64,000 bases of DNA from Actinopolymorpha singaporensis (GTDB taxonomy: Bacteria > Actinomycetota > Actinomycetes > Propionibacteriales > Actinopolymorphaceae). A program made the position numbers and the translations under genes. Numbering within the stretch: position 1 is the first letter of the stretch; each line of letters starts with the position of its first letter. Below, in pieces: positions 48,966 through 56,835 of this stretch. The stretch is from assembly GCF_900104745.1 (NCBI RefSeq), contig NZ_LT629732.1, forward strand, positions 4,327,981 through 4,391,980, given 5' to 3'. The notes below the pieces were generated by a model that was not told the DNA's origin, did no database searches, and was given only the letters and a program-made list of their open reading frames with translations.

Positions 48966-49045
48966 CGCCGCCACGCCCAGCGCCCACGGTGGAGCCGCGT
49001 CCTCAGCGGACACGAACTGACCGCAATGTCGGGCATGCTGTGCGC

Positions 49046-50083
49046 ATGGCGAACACCAGCTCCCGGACCTTGCGGCTGCTCTCCCTGCTCCAGACCCACA
49101 GGTACTGGCCCGGCCGGGAGCTCGCCGACCGGCTCGGAGTGTCCGTACGCACCCTGCGCCGCGACGTCGACCGGCTGCGCGAGCTGGGATACCCGGTGGA
49201 CGCCAACCGCGGCGTCGACGGCGGCTACCAGCTCGCCGCCGGCGCGGCCCTCCCGCCGCTGGTGATCGACGACGAGGAGGCGGTGGCCGTCGCGATCGGC
49301 CTGCGGGTCGCCACCCAGGCTGCGATCGCCGGCATCGAGGAATCCTCGGTCCGGGCACTCACCAAGATCATCCAGGTGATGCCGCCGCGGCTGCGCCGGC
49401 GGGTGGACACCCTGCGCACCGTGACCGTGCCCGCGGCGTGGACCGGCGGGCCCACGGTGGACGCGGAGATCCTCACCACGCTCGCCCAGGCCTGCCGCGA
49501 CGAGGAGCAGCTCAGGTTCTCCTACACCGCGCACGGCGGCGTACGCAGCGAACGCCAGGTGGAGCCGCACCGCCTGGTGTCGCTGGGCCGCCGGTGGTAC
49601 CTCGTGGCCTACGACCTCACCCGGCACGACTGGCGCAGCTTCCGGCTGGACCGGGTGGCCGAACCCCGCAGCACCGCCACCCGCTTCCGCCCCCGTGAAC
49701 TCCCCGCGGAGGACGCGGCGGCGTTCGTCCGGGCCGGGATCGACAACCGCTCGGTCACGACCACCGTGGAGGTGCTCGTCCACGCGGCCGCCGAGGAAGT
49801 TCGCGCCAAGGTCGGGCAGTGGGCGACCGTCGAGGACGCCGGCAAAGTGAACAGCGCGGAGGCCGGCAAGGAGAACAGCGAGGACCGGTGCCGGCTGCTC
49901 ATGACGGTCGACTCCCTGGACTGGGTGCTGATGACGGTCGGCGTGGTGGGTGCGGAGTTCGAGGTCGTCAACCCGCCCGAACTCGCCGAACGCGTACGCG
50001 AGTGGTCGGCGAGGTTCGGCCGGGCCGTGGCCGCCAGGGACGGTGCGAGGACCGCACCGGCGGCTGCTGAGGTCACGGGCTGA
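49046..50083 (+). CDS. WYL domain transcriptional regulator (YafY type)
   Basis: 345 residues. HTH_11 winged helix at 1-60 (RTLRLLSLLQTHRYWPGREL, VSVRTLRRDVDRLRELGY), then the WYL domain at about 140-230 (LRFSYTAHGGVRSERQVEPHRLVSLGRRWYLVAYDL, containing the ligand-binding residues) and a C-terminal WCX-like part. Likely DNA-binding repressor or activator responding to a nucleic acid or small ligand. Divergent from msrB. Its stop overlaps the end of the minus-strand nuclease gene by 11 bp. Confidence 0.93.
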   Translation: MANTSSRTLRLLSLLQTHRYWPGRELADRLGVSVRTLRRDVDRLRELGYPVDANRGVDGGYQLAAGAALPPLVIDDEEAVAVAIGLRVATQAAIAGIEESSVRALTKIIQVMPPRLRRRVDTLRTVTVPAAWTGGPTVDAEILTTLAQACRDEEQLRFSYTAHGGVRSERQVEPHRLVSLGRRWYLVAYDLTRHDWRSFRLDRVAEPRSTATRFRPRELPAEDAAAFVRAGIDNRSVTTTVEVLVHAAAEEVRAKVGQWATVEDAGKVNSAEAGKENSEDRCRLLMTVDSLDWVLMTVGVVGAEFEVVNPPELAERVREWSARFGRAVAARDGARTAPAAAEVTG

Positions 50084-51458
50084 TCCGCACCACCTGGGGG
50101 TCGTGGTCGCTCACCTGGTCGGCGAACTCCGCGTTGACGTGCACCACGTCGTACCCACGCACCCGACCGGAGAAGCCGGCCGACCGGTTGCCGATCAGCG
50201 CCGGGCTCACCAGGATCTGGTCGAGCACCTGGGAGTTGCCGTCGAAGACGTAGGAGTAGCGCTCGGCCGGCGCCAGCAGGGAGGGCAGGCTCACCAGCGT
50301 CCGGCCATCCTGCAGGATCTGGCTCGTACGCGAGAACTCGAAGTCGTTCAGGTCACCGACGACGACCACCTCCGCGTCCGGCTGGACCGCCTGGATCCGT
50401 GCCACGAAGTCGTGCACGAGGCCGGCCTGAGCGTGCCGCTGCGTCTCCGACGAACGCACCGGAGGCTGCCAGCGGCCGAGCAGGGGCTCGTCACCGCCCT
50501 TGGAGTTGAAGTGGTTGGCGATCACGAAGAAGGTCCGGCCGTGGTAAGTGAACTCACCGGCGAGCGGCTTGCGCGAGTCCTGCCACGCCTCGTCGCCGGG
50601 AGCGATCCGGCCGGGGGACAGTGTGAGCGCCGCCTGTCCGTCGGCCCGCCGGACCACGTCCGTGGCGGTCGTCGCGTCACCGCCTGCCCGGTCGACGAAG
50701 GACACCCCGCGGTCGGTGCGGAACAGGAACGCCACCCGGATGTTGCCGGTGGGCTGACCCCCGTCTGCCAAATTGACCGGGGAGATCTGCCGCCACTGGT
50801 ACGCCGGGCCGCCGGCCGCGGCGATCGTGTCGGTCAGCATCCGCAGGGTCCGGTCCGCCGACACCACGCCGTCCGACGTGCAGGTGGACGAAGGACCGTT
50901 GGGGCACTCCGGCCCGGTGTCGTCCTGGACCTCCTCCAGCGCCAGGACGTCGGGTGCGGCGAGGTTGTGCACGATCGTCTCGGCCAGCCGGTCGAACTTC
51001 TCCTGCCGGTCGGTCGGGTCGAGGTTCTCCACGTTGAAGGTCGCGATCGCCACCTCGTTGCGCGCCGGAGCCTGGGTGACCTCCTTGGTCAGCCCACCTG
51101 AACGGACCGTCGGCACAGAGGTGGGATAGACGCGGAAAGTGCCGTAGTCGTAGGAGAGCGGGCCACTCACCGCGCCGGTCAACGTGTCACCGACGTTCGC
51201 GGCCGGCATCTGCTGGTAGACGATCTCGTCGTCGACGGTGAGCCGCGCGGTGTTGGGCGTTTCGTAGGACGCGTAGCGAACGCCGCCGGAACGCGTGCGG
51301 GGTGCACCGGTGGTGCCGGAGGGTACGACGGTCAGCTCGCCGTAGCTGTTGGTCGGCCCGACCACCTGCGCGTCGCGTACCTCCACCAGCATGCTTTCCA
51401 ACGTCTCGTAGAAGTCGATCGCGTCCCGGTCGGGCCGGAAGTCGCCGGTAGTCTCCAC
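50073..51458 (-). CDS. Endonuclease/exonuclease/phosphatase domain, 3' part of a frameshifted secreted nuclease
   Basis: 461 residues from the first in-frame GTG, but the frame is open upstream to about 51500 and continues the preceding fragment. Metal-dependent nuclease/phosphatase motifs: NVENLDPTDR, ALEEVQDDTG, IANHFNSKGGD, VVVGDLNDFEF and the final SDHDPQVVRISP (Asp-His). This matches ExeM/NucH-type extracellular DNases. By itself this piece has no signal peptide, so it would stay inside the cell; the intact gene needs a frame change at about 51501-51511. Confidence 0.85.
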   Translation of the reverse strand: METTGDFRPDRDAIDFYETLESMLVEVRDAQVVGPTNSYGELTVVPSGTTGAPRTRSGGVRYASYETPNTARLTVDDEIVYQQMPAANVGDTLTGAVSGPLSYDYGTFRVYPTSVPTVRSGGLTKEVTQAPARNEVAIATFNVENLDPTDRQEKFDRLAETIVHNLAAPDVLALEEVQDDTGPECPNGPSSTCTSDGVVSADRTLRMLTDTIAAAGGPAYQWRQISPVNLADGGQPTGNIRVAFLFRTDRGVSFVDRAGGDATTATDVVRRADGQAALTLSPGRIAPGDEAWQDSRKPLAGEFTYHGRTFFVIANHFNSKGGDEPLLGRWQPPVRSSETQRHAQAGLVHDFVARIQAVQPDAEVVVVGDLNDFEFSRTSQILQDGRTLVSLPSLLAPAERYSYVFDGNSQVLDQILVSPALIGNRSAGFSGRVRGYDVVHVNAEFADQVSDHDPQVVRISP

Positions 51459-51468
51459 GTCGACCCGG

Positions 51469-52575
51469 TTACCCGAGCCGTCGCCGCTGTCGGCGTTCCA
51501 CCCGGCCGCCCGGCCCGATCAGGACCGGCGCCGGCATCTTCTCCTGTTGCGCGGCCCCGGTGAAGGTCGCGTCGGTGAGTTCGGTGAGGGCGAGGTTGGG
51601 ACCGGTGCGCGAGGACGGACGGAACTCGCTCACCGTCGCGGTGACGGTGACCGTCGTGCCGACCTCGGGCTTCGCGCCGGAGGCGCCGGCGTAGACGTAG
51701 ACGCCGTCGGAGGTCGTGTCGTCGCCGTCGCCCGTCGCGTCCTGCAGCCAGTAGCCGTCGAACTTCTTCGCCGTCACGACGCCGGTGGTGACGACCCGCT
51801 TGCCGTCGAAGGGCGAGCGGTGCCCGGGGCCCTGGACGGCGGGGATGCTTGCCTGCTCGGGCTCGGGACCGGGGCCGGTGCCTCCGCCGGTCTCCCCGGC
51901 GGCGTTGACCGGAGTCGGTGTGCCGGTGGTGAAGTCGGCCGCGTTGTCGTCGGTGTCGCGGGCGTCCGCCGCTCCGCTGCGGGCCGAGGAGGTGGCGTTG
52001 GTGGTGGCCGCCGCGGGGTGTCCCTCGAAGTCGTTGGCGCCGCCGTAGCCGAGGAAGTCCACCACGGCCGGGTCGGTGGCGCAGGCGGCGCCGCAGGAGA
52101 GCACGGTCGTTCCGCGCACCAAGGCGACCTTGCCGGCGGTGCCGGACAGGTTGATCGCGGTGCTGGACTGGTCGGGCCGGGGCAGATCCTGCCCCGTGCC
52201 GGAGCCGGGCGCGAGCCGGACGAGGAATGTGTGTCCGGGCGCCACGCTGCCCTGCAGGTCGACCTTCAGCGATCCGGACCCAGGCGCGGAACCACCGCCG
52301 AGGTTGCCCGACGCAGAGCCGTACTGCAGCGACAACCCGTCCAGCGACGCCGGGGCGCTGCCGTGGTTGGCGAGTTCGACGAAGTCGTTCGTGTACGCCG
52401 CACCGGCGTTGCCACCGCCGCCGTACACCTCGTTCAGCACCAGGTCGGTGGAAGCGGCCGAGGCGGACGTGGTGGTGGCGGCGAGACCGGCGAGGGCGAG
52501 CGCGAGGGTCGATCCCGCGGCCAGCGCCGTTCGAGTTCTGTGTGGAGAGGGGACACGGATGCGCCGACGCGTCAT
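51469..52575 (-). CDS. Lamin-tail (LTD) and OB-fold domains, 5' part of the frameshifted secreted nuclease
   Basis: 368 residues. Signal peptide to about residue 40 (LALALAGLAATTTSASA), LTD domain about 42-170 (LVLNEVYGGGGNAGAAYTND), a low-complexity stretch, then an OB-fold YhcR-type domain at about 250-345 (DGKRVVTTGVVTAKKFDGYW). It ends in an aberrant VERRQRRRLG tail and stop at 51469, just where the endonuclease frame takes over. Probably one secreted nuclease gene, 50073-52575, broken by a frameshift or sequencing error. ATG preceded by GGAG. Confidence 0.85.
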   Translation of the reverse strand: MTRRRIRVPSPHRTRTALAAGSTLALALAGLAATTTSASAASTDLVLNEVYGGGGNAGAAYTNDFVELANHGSAPASLDGLSLQYGSASGNLGGGSAPGSGSLKVDLQGSVAPGHTFLVRLAPGSGTGQDLPRPDQSSTAINLSGTAGKVALVRGTTVLSCGAACATDPAVVDFLGYGGANDFEGHPAAATTNATSSARSGAADARDTDDNAADFTTGTPTPVNAAGETGGGTGPGPEPEQASIPAVQGPGHRSPFDGKRVVTTGVVTAKKFDGYWLQDATGDGDDTTSDGVYVYAGASGAKPEVGTTVTVTATVSEFRPSSRTGPNLALTELTDATFTGAAQQEKMPAPVLIGPGGRVERRQRRRLG

Positions 52576-52836
52576 CGGAAGGCTCCAGGGGGTGGTCGAA
52601 ACCTGCTCGAGTGTTCATATCACCACCGGCGGACAGGTGCGCGGCATCGCGGTGAACACGCGGTTATCCACAAGGCCCGCTTCGCCGGCTGCGCCGAGGT
52701 GATCGGGTCGCGTACCGTCGTTCCCGGACGCCACCCGCCGGCGTTCGCACACGTTCGACGATCCGCCGTCGCCGGCACCTCCCGGCCGGCCGGCGAGGTT
52801 CGTACGCCAGCTTTCACACGAGGACGGTGGCCGTAG

Positions 52837-53235
52837 ATGGGGACAAAGGTCGAGCCGGGTGCGCTTGACTCCTTCGCGAAGTACGTCGACGAGCTCGCCG
52901 ACGGATGGAACGACAAGTCGACCTCGGCCGCGGTGCACATGGCCGAGTCGCAGGAGGGCGACTACAACTATCCCCGGCTCGGTGACTTCGGTGGCGCCAA
53001 GACCTTGACGTCCACCTACGAGCAGAAGCGTGCCGACACGGCCAAGTCCTGCGGTGAGCTCTATTCCGCACTGCGCGGCCTGGCCAAGGCCACCCGGAAG
53101 ATCGCCGACCAGTACCGCTCCGCCGAGGCGCTGAACCACGCCAACGTCGGCCAGATCGACAAGATCCTCGGCGAGAACATCAAACCCCCGACCACGGATC
53201 CGAAGAACCCGGACGCCGACCCGCCCAAGGCGTAG
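52837..53235 (+). CDS. WXG100-like helical protein, putative type VII secretion partner
   Basis: 132 residues, predicted mostly helical with two long helices (about 8-35 and 55-100) around ELADGWNDKS, and an ESX-type size. The C-terminus is a short Pro/Asp-rich tail (PPTTDPKNPDADPPKA). There is no signal peptide or membrane helix. A strict W-x-G turn is not visible, so family membership rests on size, helix pattern and the WXG protein directly downstream. ATG 52837 has GAGGACGGTGG upstream. Confidence 0.7.
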   Translation: MGTKVEPGALDSFAKYVDELADGWNDKSTSAAVHMAESQEGDYNYPRLGDFGGAKTLTSTYEQKRADTAKSCGELYSALRGLAKATRKIADQYRSAEALNHANVGQIDKILGENIKPPTTDPKNPDADPPKA

Positions 53236-53283
53236 TGCCACCGACGCGACCGCGCTCCGGATCCACCGACGAGGGAGAGTGTG

Positions 53284-55068
53284 ATGGGGGATTTCCCGAC
53301 CGACGAGTTCGACAAGACCGAACACGCCAAGGTGATCGGCAAGCTGTGGGGTGCCTGGTCCCACATGCCGGAGACCGACACCGACACCGACACCGTTCCG
53401 TCGGCCAGTACGACGTACAACACCAAGACGTTGTGGCAGAACGTCGGTGCGCAGGCCGACACCCTGGCCGACGACCTCGACAAGGCGCTGAAGACGCTTC
53501 TCGACGGTGGCCACGGCAGCTGGGAAGGCGACGCGGCCGAGGAGTTCCGCAAGACGGTCAACCAGATCGTGCGGTTCACCCGCGAGATCGCGCACACCGC
53601 CGACAGCACGTACCCCAAGCCCGGCGGCGAGGGCGAGAAGAGCGACAGCAACTTCGAGACCGCCCACGCGGCCAAGAGTTTCGCCCAGATCTTCACCGAC
53701 GTCGACTCCCAGCTCACGGCCACGCAGAAGGACGAGGCCCTTCCCGCGCCGCCCTACTGGACCACTCCCTACTGGGTGAAGTGGTGGGCCGACTTCGGGT
53801 GGGACTGGACCATCAAGTACGAGATCCGCAAGGGAACCGGGGACGGGAGCATCATCACCCCTCCGGGCGGAAAGGCGTGCTACGACTCCGACGAGATGTC
53901 CGGCGGCGACGACGGTGGAGGCGGCATTTACGCCACCGCACAGGTGAAGGTCGAGCGCAGCACCGACGGTATGTGCCACGGCTTCCTGCCGACGACCGAC
54001 ACCGAGAACAACAAGCTGATGACCTACTTCAAGTTCAACGAGAACGAGGAGAAGACCTGTCGGTCGTCAGCCAAAGCGCTGCTGGAGAAGTACGGCGACG
54101 CCAACAAGGCCATGCCGACCCCGCCGTCGGGCCTGAAGCTGACCTTCAAGTCCGATGACCCCGGCAGGTTCGGCGGTGGCGCCCCCAAGATTCCCGGTGG
54201 CGGCGGTGGCGCCCCCAAGATTCCCGGTGGCGGCGGTGGCGCCCCCAAGATTCCGGGCGGCGGAGGACATCCCCGGATTCCCGATGGCGGCGACCCTCCG
54301 AAGATTCCCGGCGACCGCGACGGCGACGGGATCCCCGACAACAAGGACAGGTACCCCGACGACCCGACCCGTGGCGGTGGCGACCCTCCGAAGATTCCCG
54401 GCGACCGCGACGGCGACGGGATCCCCGACAACAAGGACAGGTACCCCGACGACCCGACCCGTGGCGGAGGTGGCGGGTTCGACCCGAACAGGGACCGCGA
54501 CGGCGACGGGATCCCCGACTACAAGGACAGGTACCCCGACGACCCGACCCGGGGTGGGGGTGGTCGCTTCGACCCGACCAACCTGCCCGACCGCGACGGT
54601 GACGGGATCCCCGACTACAAGGACAGGTACCCCGACGACCCCACCCGCGGTGGCGGCCCGGGTGGAGGGGCGGGCAACGTCGACACCGGTACGAGTACCG
54701 CCCGCGCCGGCGGATTCGGCGGTGGAGGCGGCGGATTCCCCAGCGGCGGGATCCCCGGAGGTGGCGGAGTCCCTGGCAGCGGTGGGATTCCCGGCGGCGG
54801 TGGACTTGCCGGCGGCGGTGTTCCGGCCGGCGCGCCGGCGGGATCACTCAACGTCGGCGGCACCGGAGCCGGCGCGAACGGCTCGGGAGGCCCTGGCGCG
54901 GCAGCCCGTTCCGGCATGGGCGGCATGATGCCGATGATGGGTGGCGGCATGGCCGGCGACGACGGCGGCCAGGAACAGCAGCGCACCACCTGGCTCGACG
55001 AGGACGAGGACGTCTGGGGCGGTAACGACGACGACGCTCCGCCTCCCGTGCTCGGCGGCGGCTTCTAG
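53284..55068 (+). CDS. WXG100-type protein with four calcium-binding TSP3-like repeats and Gly-rich tail
   Basis: 594 residues. About 1-160 is helical with a WEG turn at W80-G82 (GSWEGDAAEEFRKTVNQI), as in type VII secreted WXG100/PPE-like proteins. About 160-290 is a cysteine-containing domain. Three GGGAPKIPG units follow, then four repeats of DRDGDGIPD(N/Y)KDRYPDDPT at 344, 374, 404 and 436; DxDxDGxxD is a calcium-binding loop. A Gly-rich region leads to the end TTWLDEDEDVWGG...PPPVLGG, resembling tails of other actinobacterial ESX-associated proteins. No signal peptide. ATG 53284 preferred (GAGGGAGAG upstream). Confidence 0.8.
   Translation: MGDFPTDEFDKTEHAKVIGKLWGAWSHMPETDTDTDTVPSASTTYNTKTLWQNVGAQADTLADDLDKALKTLLDGGHGSWEGDAAEEFRKTVNQIVRFTREIAHTADSTYPKPGGEGEKSDSNFETAHAAKSFAQIFTDVDSQLTATQKDEALPAPPYWTTPYWVKWWADFGWDWTIKYEIRKGTGDGSIITPPGGKACYDSDEMSGGDDGGGGIYATAQVKVERSTDGMCHGFLPTTDTENNKLMTYFKFNENEEKTCRSSAKALLEKYGDANKAMPTPPSGLKLTFKSDDPGRFGGGAPKIPGGGGGAPKIPGGGGGAPKIPGGGGHPRIPDGGDPPKIPGDRDGDGIPDNKDRYPDDPTRGGGDPPKIPGDRDGDGIPDNKDRYPDDPTRGGGGGFDPNRDRDGDGIPDYKDRYPDDPTRGGGGRFDPTNLPDRDGDGIPDYKDRYPDDPTRGGGPGGGAGNVDTGTSTARAGGFGGGGGGFPSGGIPGGGGVPGSGGIPGGGGLAGGGVPAGAPAGSLNVGGTGAGANGSGGPGAAARSGMGGMMPMMGGGMAGDDGGQEQQRTTWLDEDEDVWGGNDDDAPPPVLGGGF
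54171..54260 (+). repeat. 30-bp tandem repeat, three copies, in the WXG/TSP3 gene
   Basis: Units at 54171-54200, 54201-54230 and 54231-54260 encode GGGAPKIPGG; the first two are identical and the third has a few changes at its end. Confidence 0.92.
54291..54470 (+). repeat. 90-bp direct repeat (two copies, one difference) encoding calcium-binding units
   Basis: 54291-54380 and 54381-54470 differ at one base near their ends. Two further, more diverged copies of the D-rich 57-bp core begin at 54493 and 54589. The near-identity points to recent duplication. Confidence 0.92.
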
Positions 55069-55126
55069 CAGAGGCGACGCGACCCCGACGGGCCGAGACG
55101 GTCCCGTTCGCGCGGGGCCGACCGGG

Positions 55127-55160
55127 CGGCGGGCCGAGCCATCGATGGTTCGGCCCGCCG
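55127..55160. terminator. Hairpin terminator between convergent surface-protein genes
   Basis: CGGCGGGCCGAGCCAT (55127-55142) pairs with ATGGTTCGGCCCGCCG (55145-55160) over 16 bp, one being a G-U pair in RNA, with a 2-nt centre. It lies 59 bp after the WXG gene stop and 55 bp beyond the minus-strand gene end. Confidence 0.8.
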
Positions 55161-55214
55161 CTGACGCCATGTCGAACCTACCCAGTGGCAACCGACGTCC
55201 GGCATGTTCGGGGA

Positions 55215-56588
55215 TCACCGGCTCCCGGTGAGCACCGGAGTGACCGTGAGCTGTCCGTCCCCTTCGCCGGTGCGGACGACGGCCAGGTGCAGTCCGTCGA
55301 CGTCGCCTTCCACGAAACCGTGCTCGGGTGTCAGGTGGCCGTCGATCCACCGCCGCGCCGCGGTGTACCCCTGCCCGTCAGCGACCTGGCGCAGCACGTC
55401 GCCGTACCGCTGCCTGAGTTCTGCGTCCGTGACCTTCGCCTTGCCGTCGTAGCGGAGCGCGCTCACCGCCACCTCCGTGGCGGAGAACCTCGCCCGGACG
55501 TCGTACGCCGACGACCTGCCGGTGCAACTGCCGGCGTCGCACTCGTAGCCGGCCTTGCCCAGCGAAGCCGCCATGGCGGCCGGGTCCTTCCGGAAGTCGG
55601 CGCCGCGCGGCATTGTCGGCGCGCCCGAACCCGCGAACGACGCGGTGGCCGCCTCCGGATGGGCGCTGAAGGTGACCACACCCCAGCTCAGGCGCGTGGC
55701 CTGATCGACGCCGTTGCCGAACGTGGGCAGTCCGGCGTACTCCTGCCCTAGCAGTGGCCTGCCGACCACCTCGACGACCTCCCGCACCGGGCTGACCGCG
55801 TCACCGGGCGGCCGGAGCTGACCGCGGATGCCGGCAGGCGGCGCGGCGTCGACCTCGACCAGCGCGGCATCGCCGTCGCTTCCGGTCGCGATCCGGACCG
55901 TCAGCCGGGTGCCGTCCGACTCGGTGCGGTAGCACGACCTCACCGTCGTCGGCGAGGACTGCGTGGCGTAACAGGCGAACCCCTTGCCTTCGAGCGGCCG
56001 GGTGAGTTCGGTGGCTGGTACGGGGGCGGCAGCGGGACTGGTCTTCTCCTCGTGCGGAGCGGATCCGCCGAGGCCGCCGCCCAGCACTCCGGCGCCGAAG
56101 AGGTAGCCGCCGACGATCACGGCGGCGAGGAGGACCACGACCAGGCCGCCGCCGAGTAGCCGGCGGCGCTTCGGAGCCGGCTTGGACGGTGCCTGCGGCG
56201 CCTCGGCAGCTTCGTCGGGCCGTGCCGGCCAGCCCGGCGGCGTCCGCGGTGGTCGCTGGTGTCCGGGTGGCGGTCCCTGGGGACCCGGCTGCGGTCCGCC
56301 GAACGGCGCGGCGCCCCGAGGACGAGGTGGGTCCTGCCCGAGTGCCGGCTGGTGGTGCTCCGGACGCCCAGCCTGCCCAGGGGGTGCGGTCCGCCAAGGG
56401 GGTGCGCCCTGCCCGGGGAATCGGCTTTCCCCGCGCTGCTGACCCTGCCCCGGAGGCGGATCCCCCAGGGGCGGTCCGGGCCGGGCGGACGGAGGAGGAC
56501 CGGACCGTCGGGGCGGGCGCTGCGGCCCGGGTGGACCGCCGGCTCGCCGATGGGGACCGGCCGGACGTCCCGGTGGCGGTTGGCTCAT
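55215..56588 (-). CDS. Membrane-anchored protein with Pro-rich cytoplasmic tail and duplicated two-Cys domain
   Basis: 457 residues. Residues 1-150 are Pro/Gly/Arg-rich and disordered. A single helix (LLGGGLVVVLLAAVIVGGYLFGAG) at about 160 puts the remainder outside. The outer part has two similar halves, each starting with a Gly-aromatic-x-Cys element and a second Cys 12-15 residues on (GKGFACYATQ...RSCYR and GKAGYECDAGSCTG). No family recognised. ATG start; a minus-strand CATACT lies 7 nt upstream. Divergent from a paralogue. Confidence 0.82.
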   Translation of the reverse strand: MSQPPPGRPAGPHRRAGGPPGPQRPPRRSGPPPSARPGPPLGDPPPGQGQQRGESRFPGQGAPPWRTAPPGQAGRPEHHQPALGQDPPRPRGAAPFGGPQPGPQGPPPGHQRPPRTPPGWPARPDEAAEAPQAPSKPAPKRRRLLGGGLVVVLLAAVIVGGYLFGAGVLGGGLGGSAPHEEKTSPAAAPVPATELTRPLEGKGFACYATQSSPTTVRSCYRTESDGTRLTVRIATGSDGDAALVEVDAAPPAGIRGQLRPPGDAVSPVREVVEVVGRPLLGQEYAGLPTFGNGVDQATRLSWGVVTFSAHPEAATASFAGSGAPTMPRGADFRKDPAAMAASLGKAGYECDAGSCTGRSSAYDVRARFSATEVAVSALRYDGKAKVTDAELRQRYGDVLRQVADGQGYTAARRWIDGHLTPEHGFVEGDVDGLHLAVVRTGEGDGQLTVTPVLTGSR

Positions 56589-56835
56589 GGGCGCCCAGTA
56601 TGCCGTCCGGCCGTGGTCCGGTTGCGCACCTTCTGCCCGACTTTGACAACGCGCGAACGGCCGGTAAAGGTACCCACAGGTCGGTTCTCGTGCTGCTGGT
56701 GGCACTCCGGGTAACGACGAGGGTCCGGGCGACCTGCTGGTCGATCAACCGTCTGGCTCGACATCGCGGTACGTCCGATCGACCGACATGACGTCCGGTA
56801 CGCCCGACCGACGTGACGAGGGGAGAAGCTGGCCA

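Noticed and set aside
54171-54645. CRISPR array
   Set aside because: The repeats are in frame within one coding sequence and have no unique spacers of constant length.
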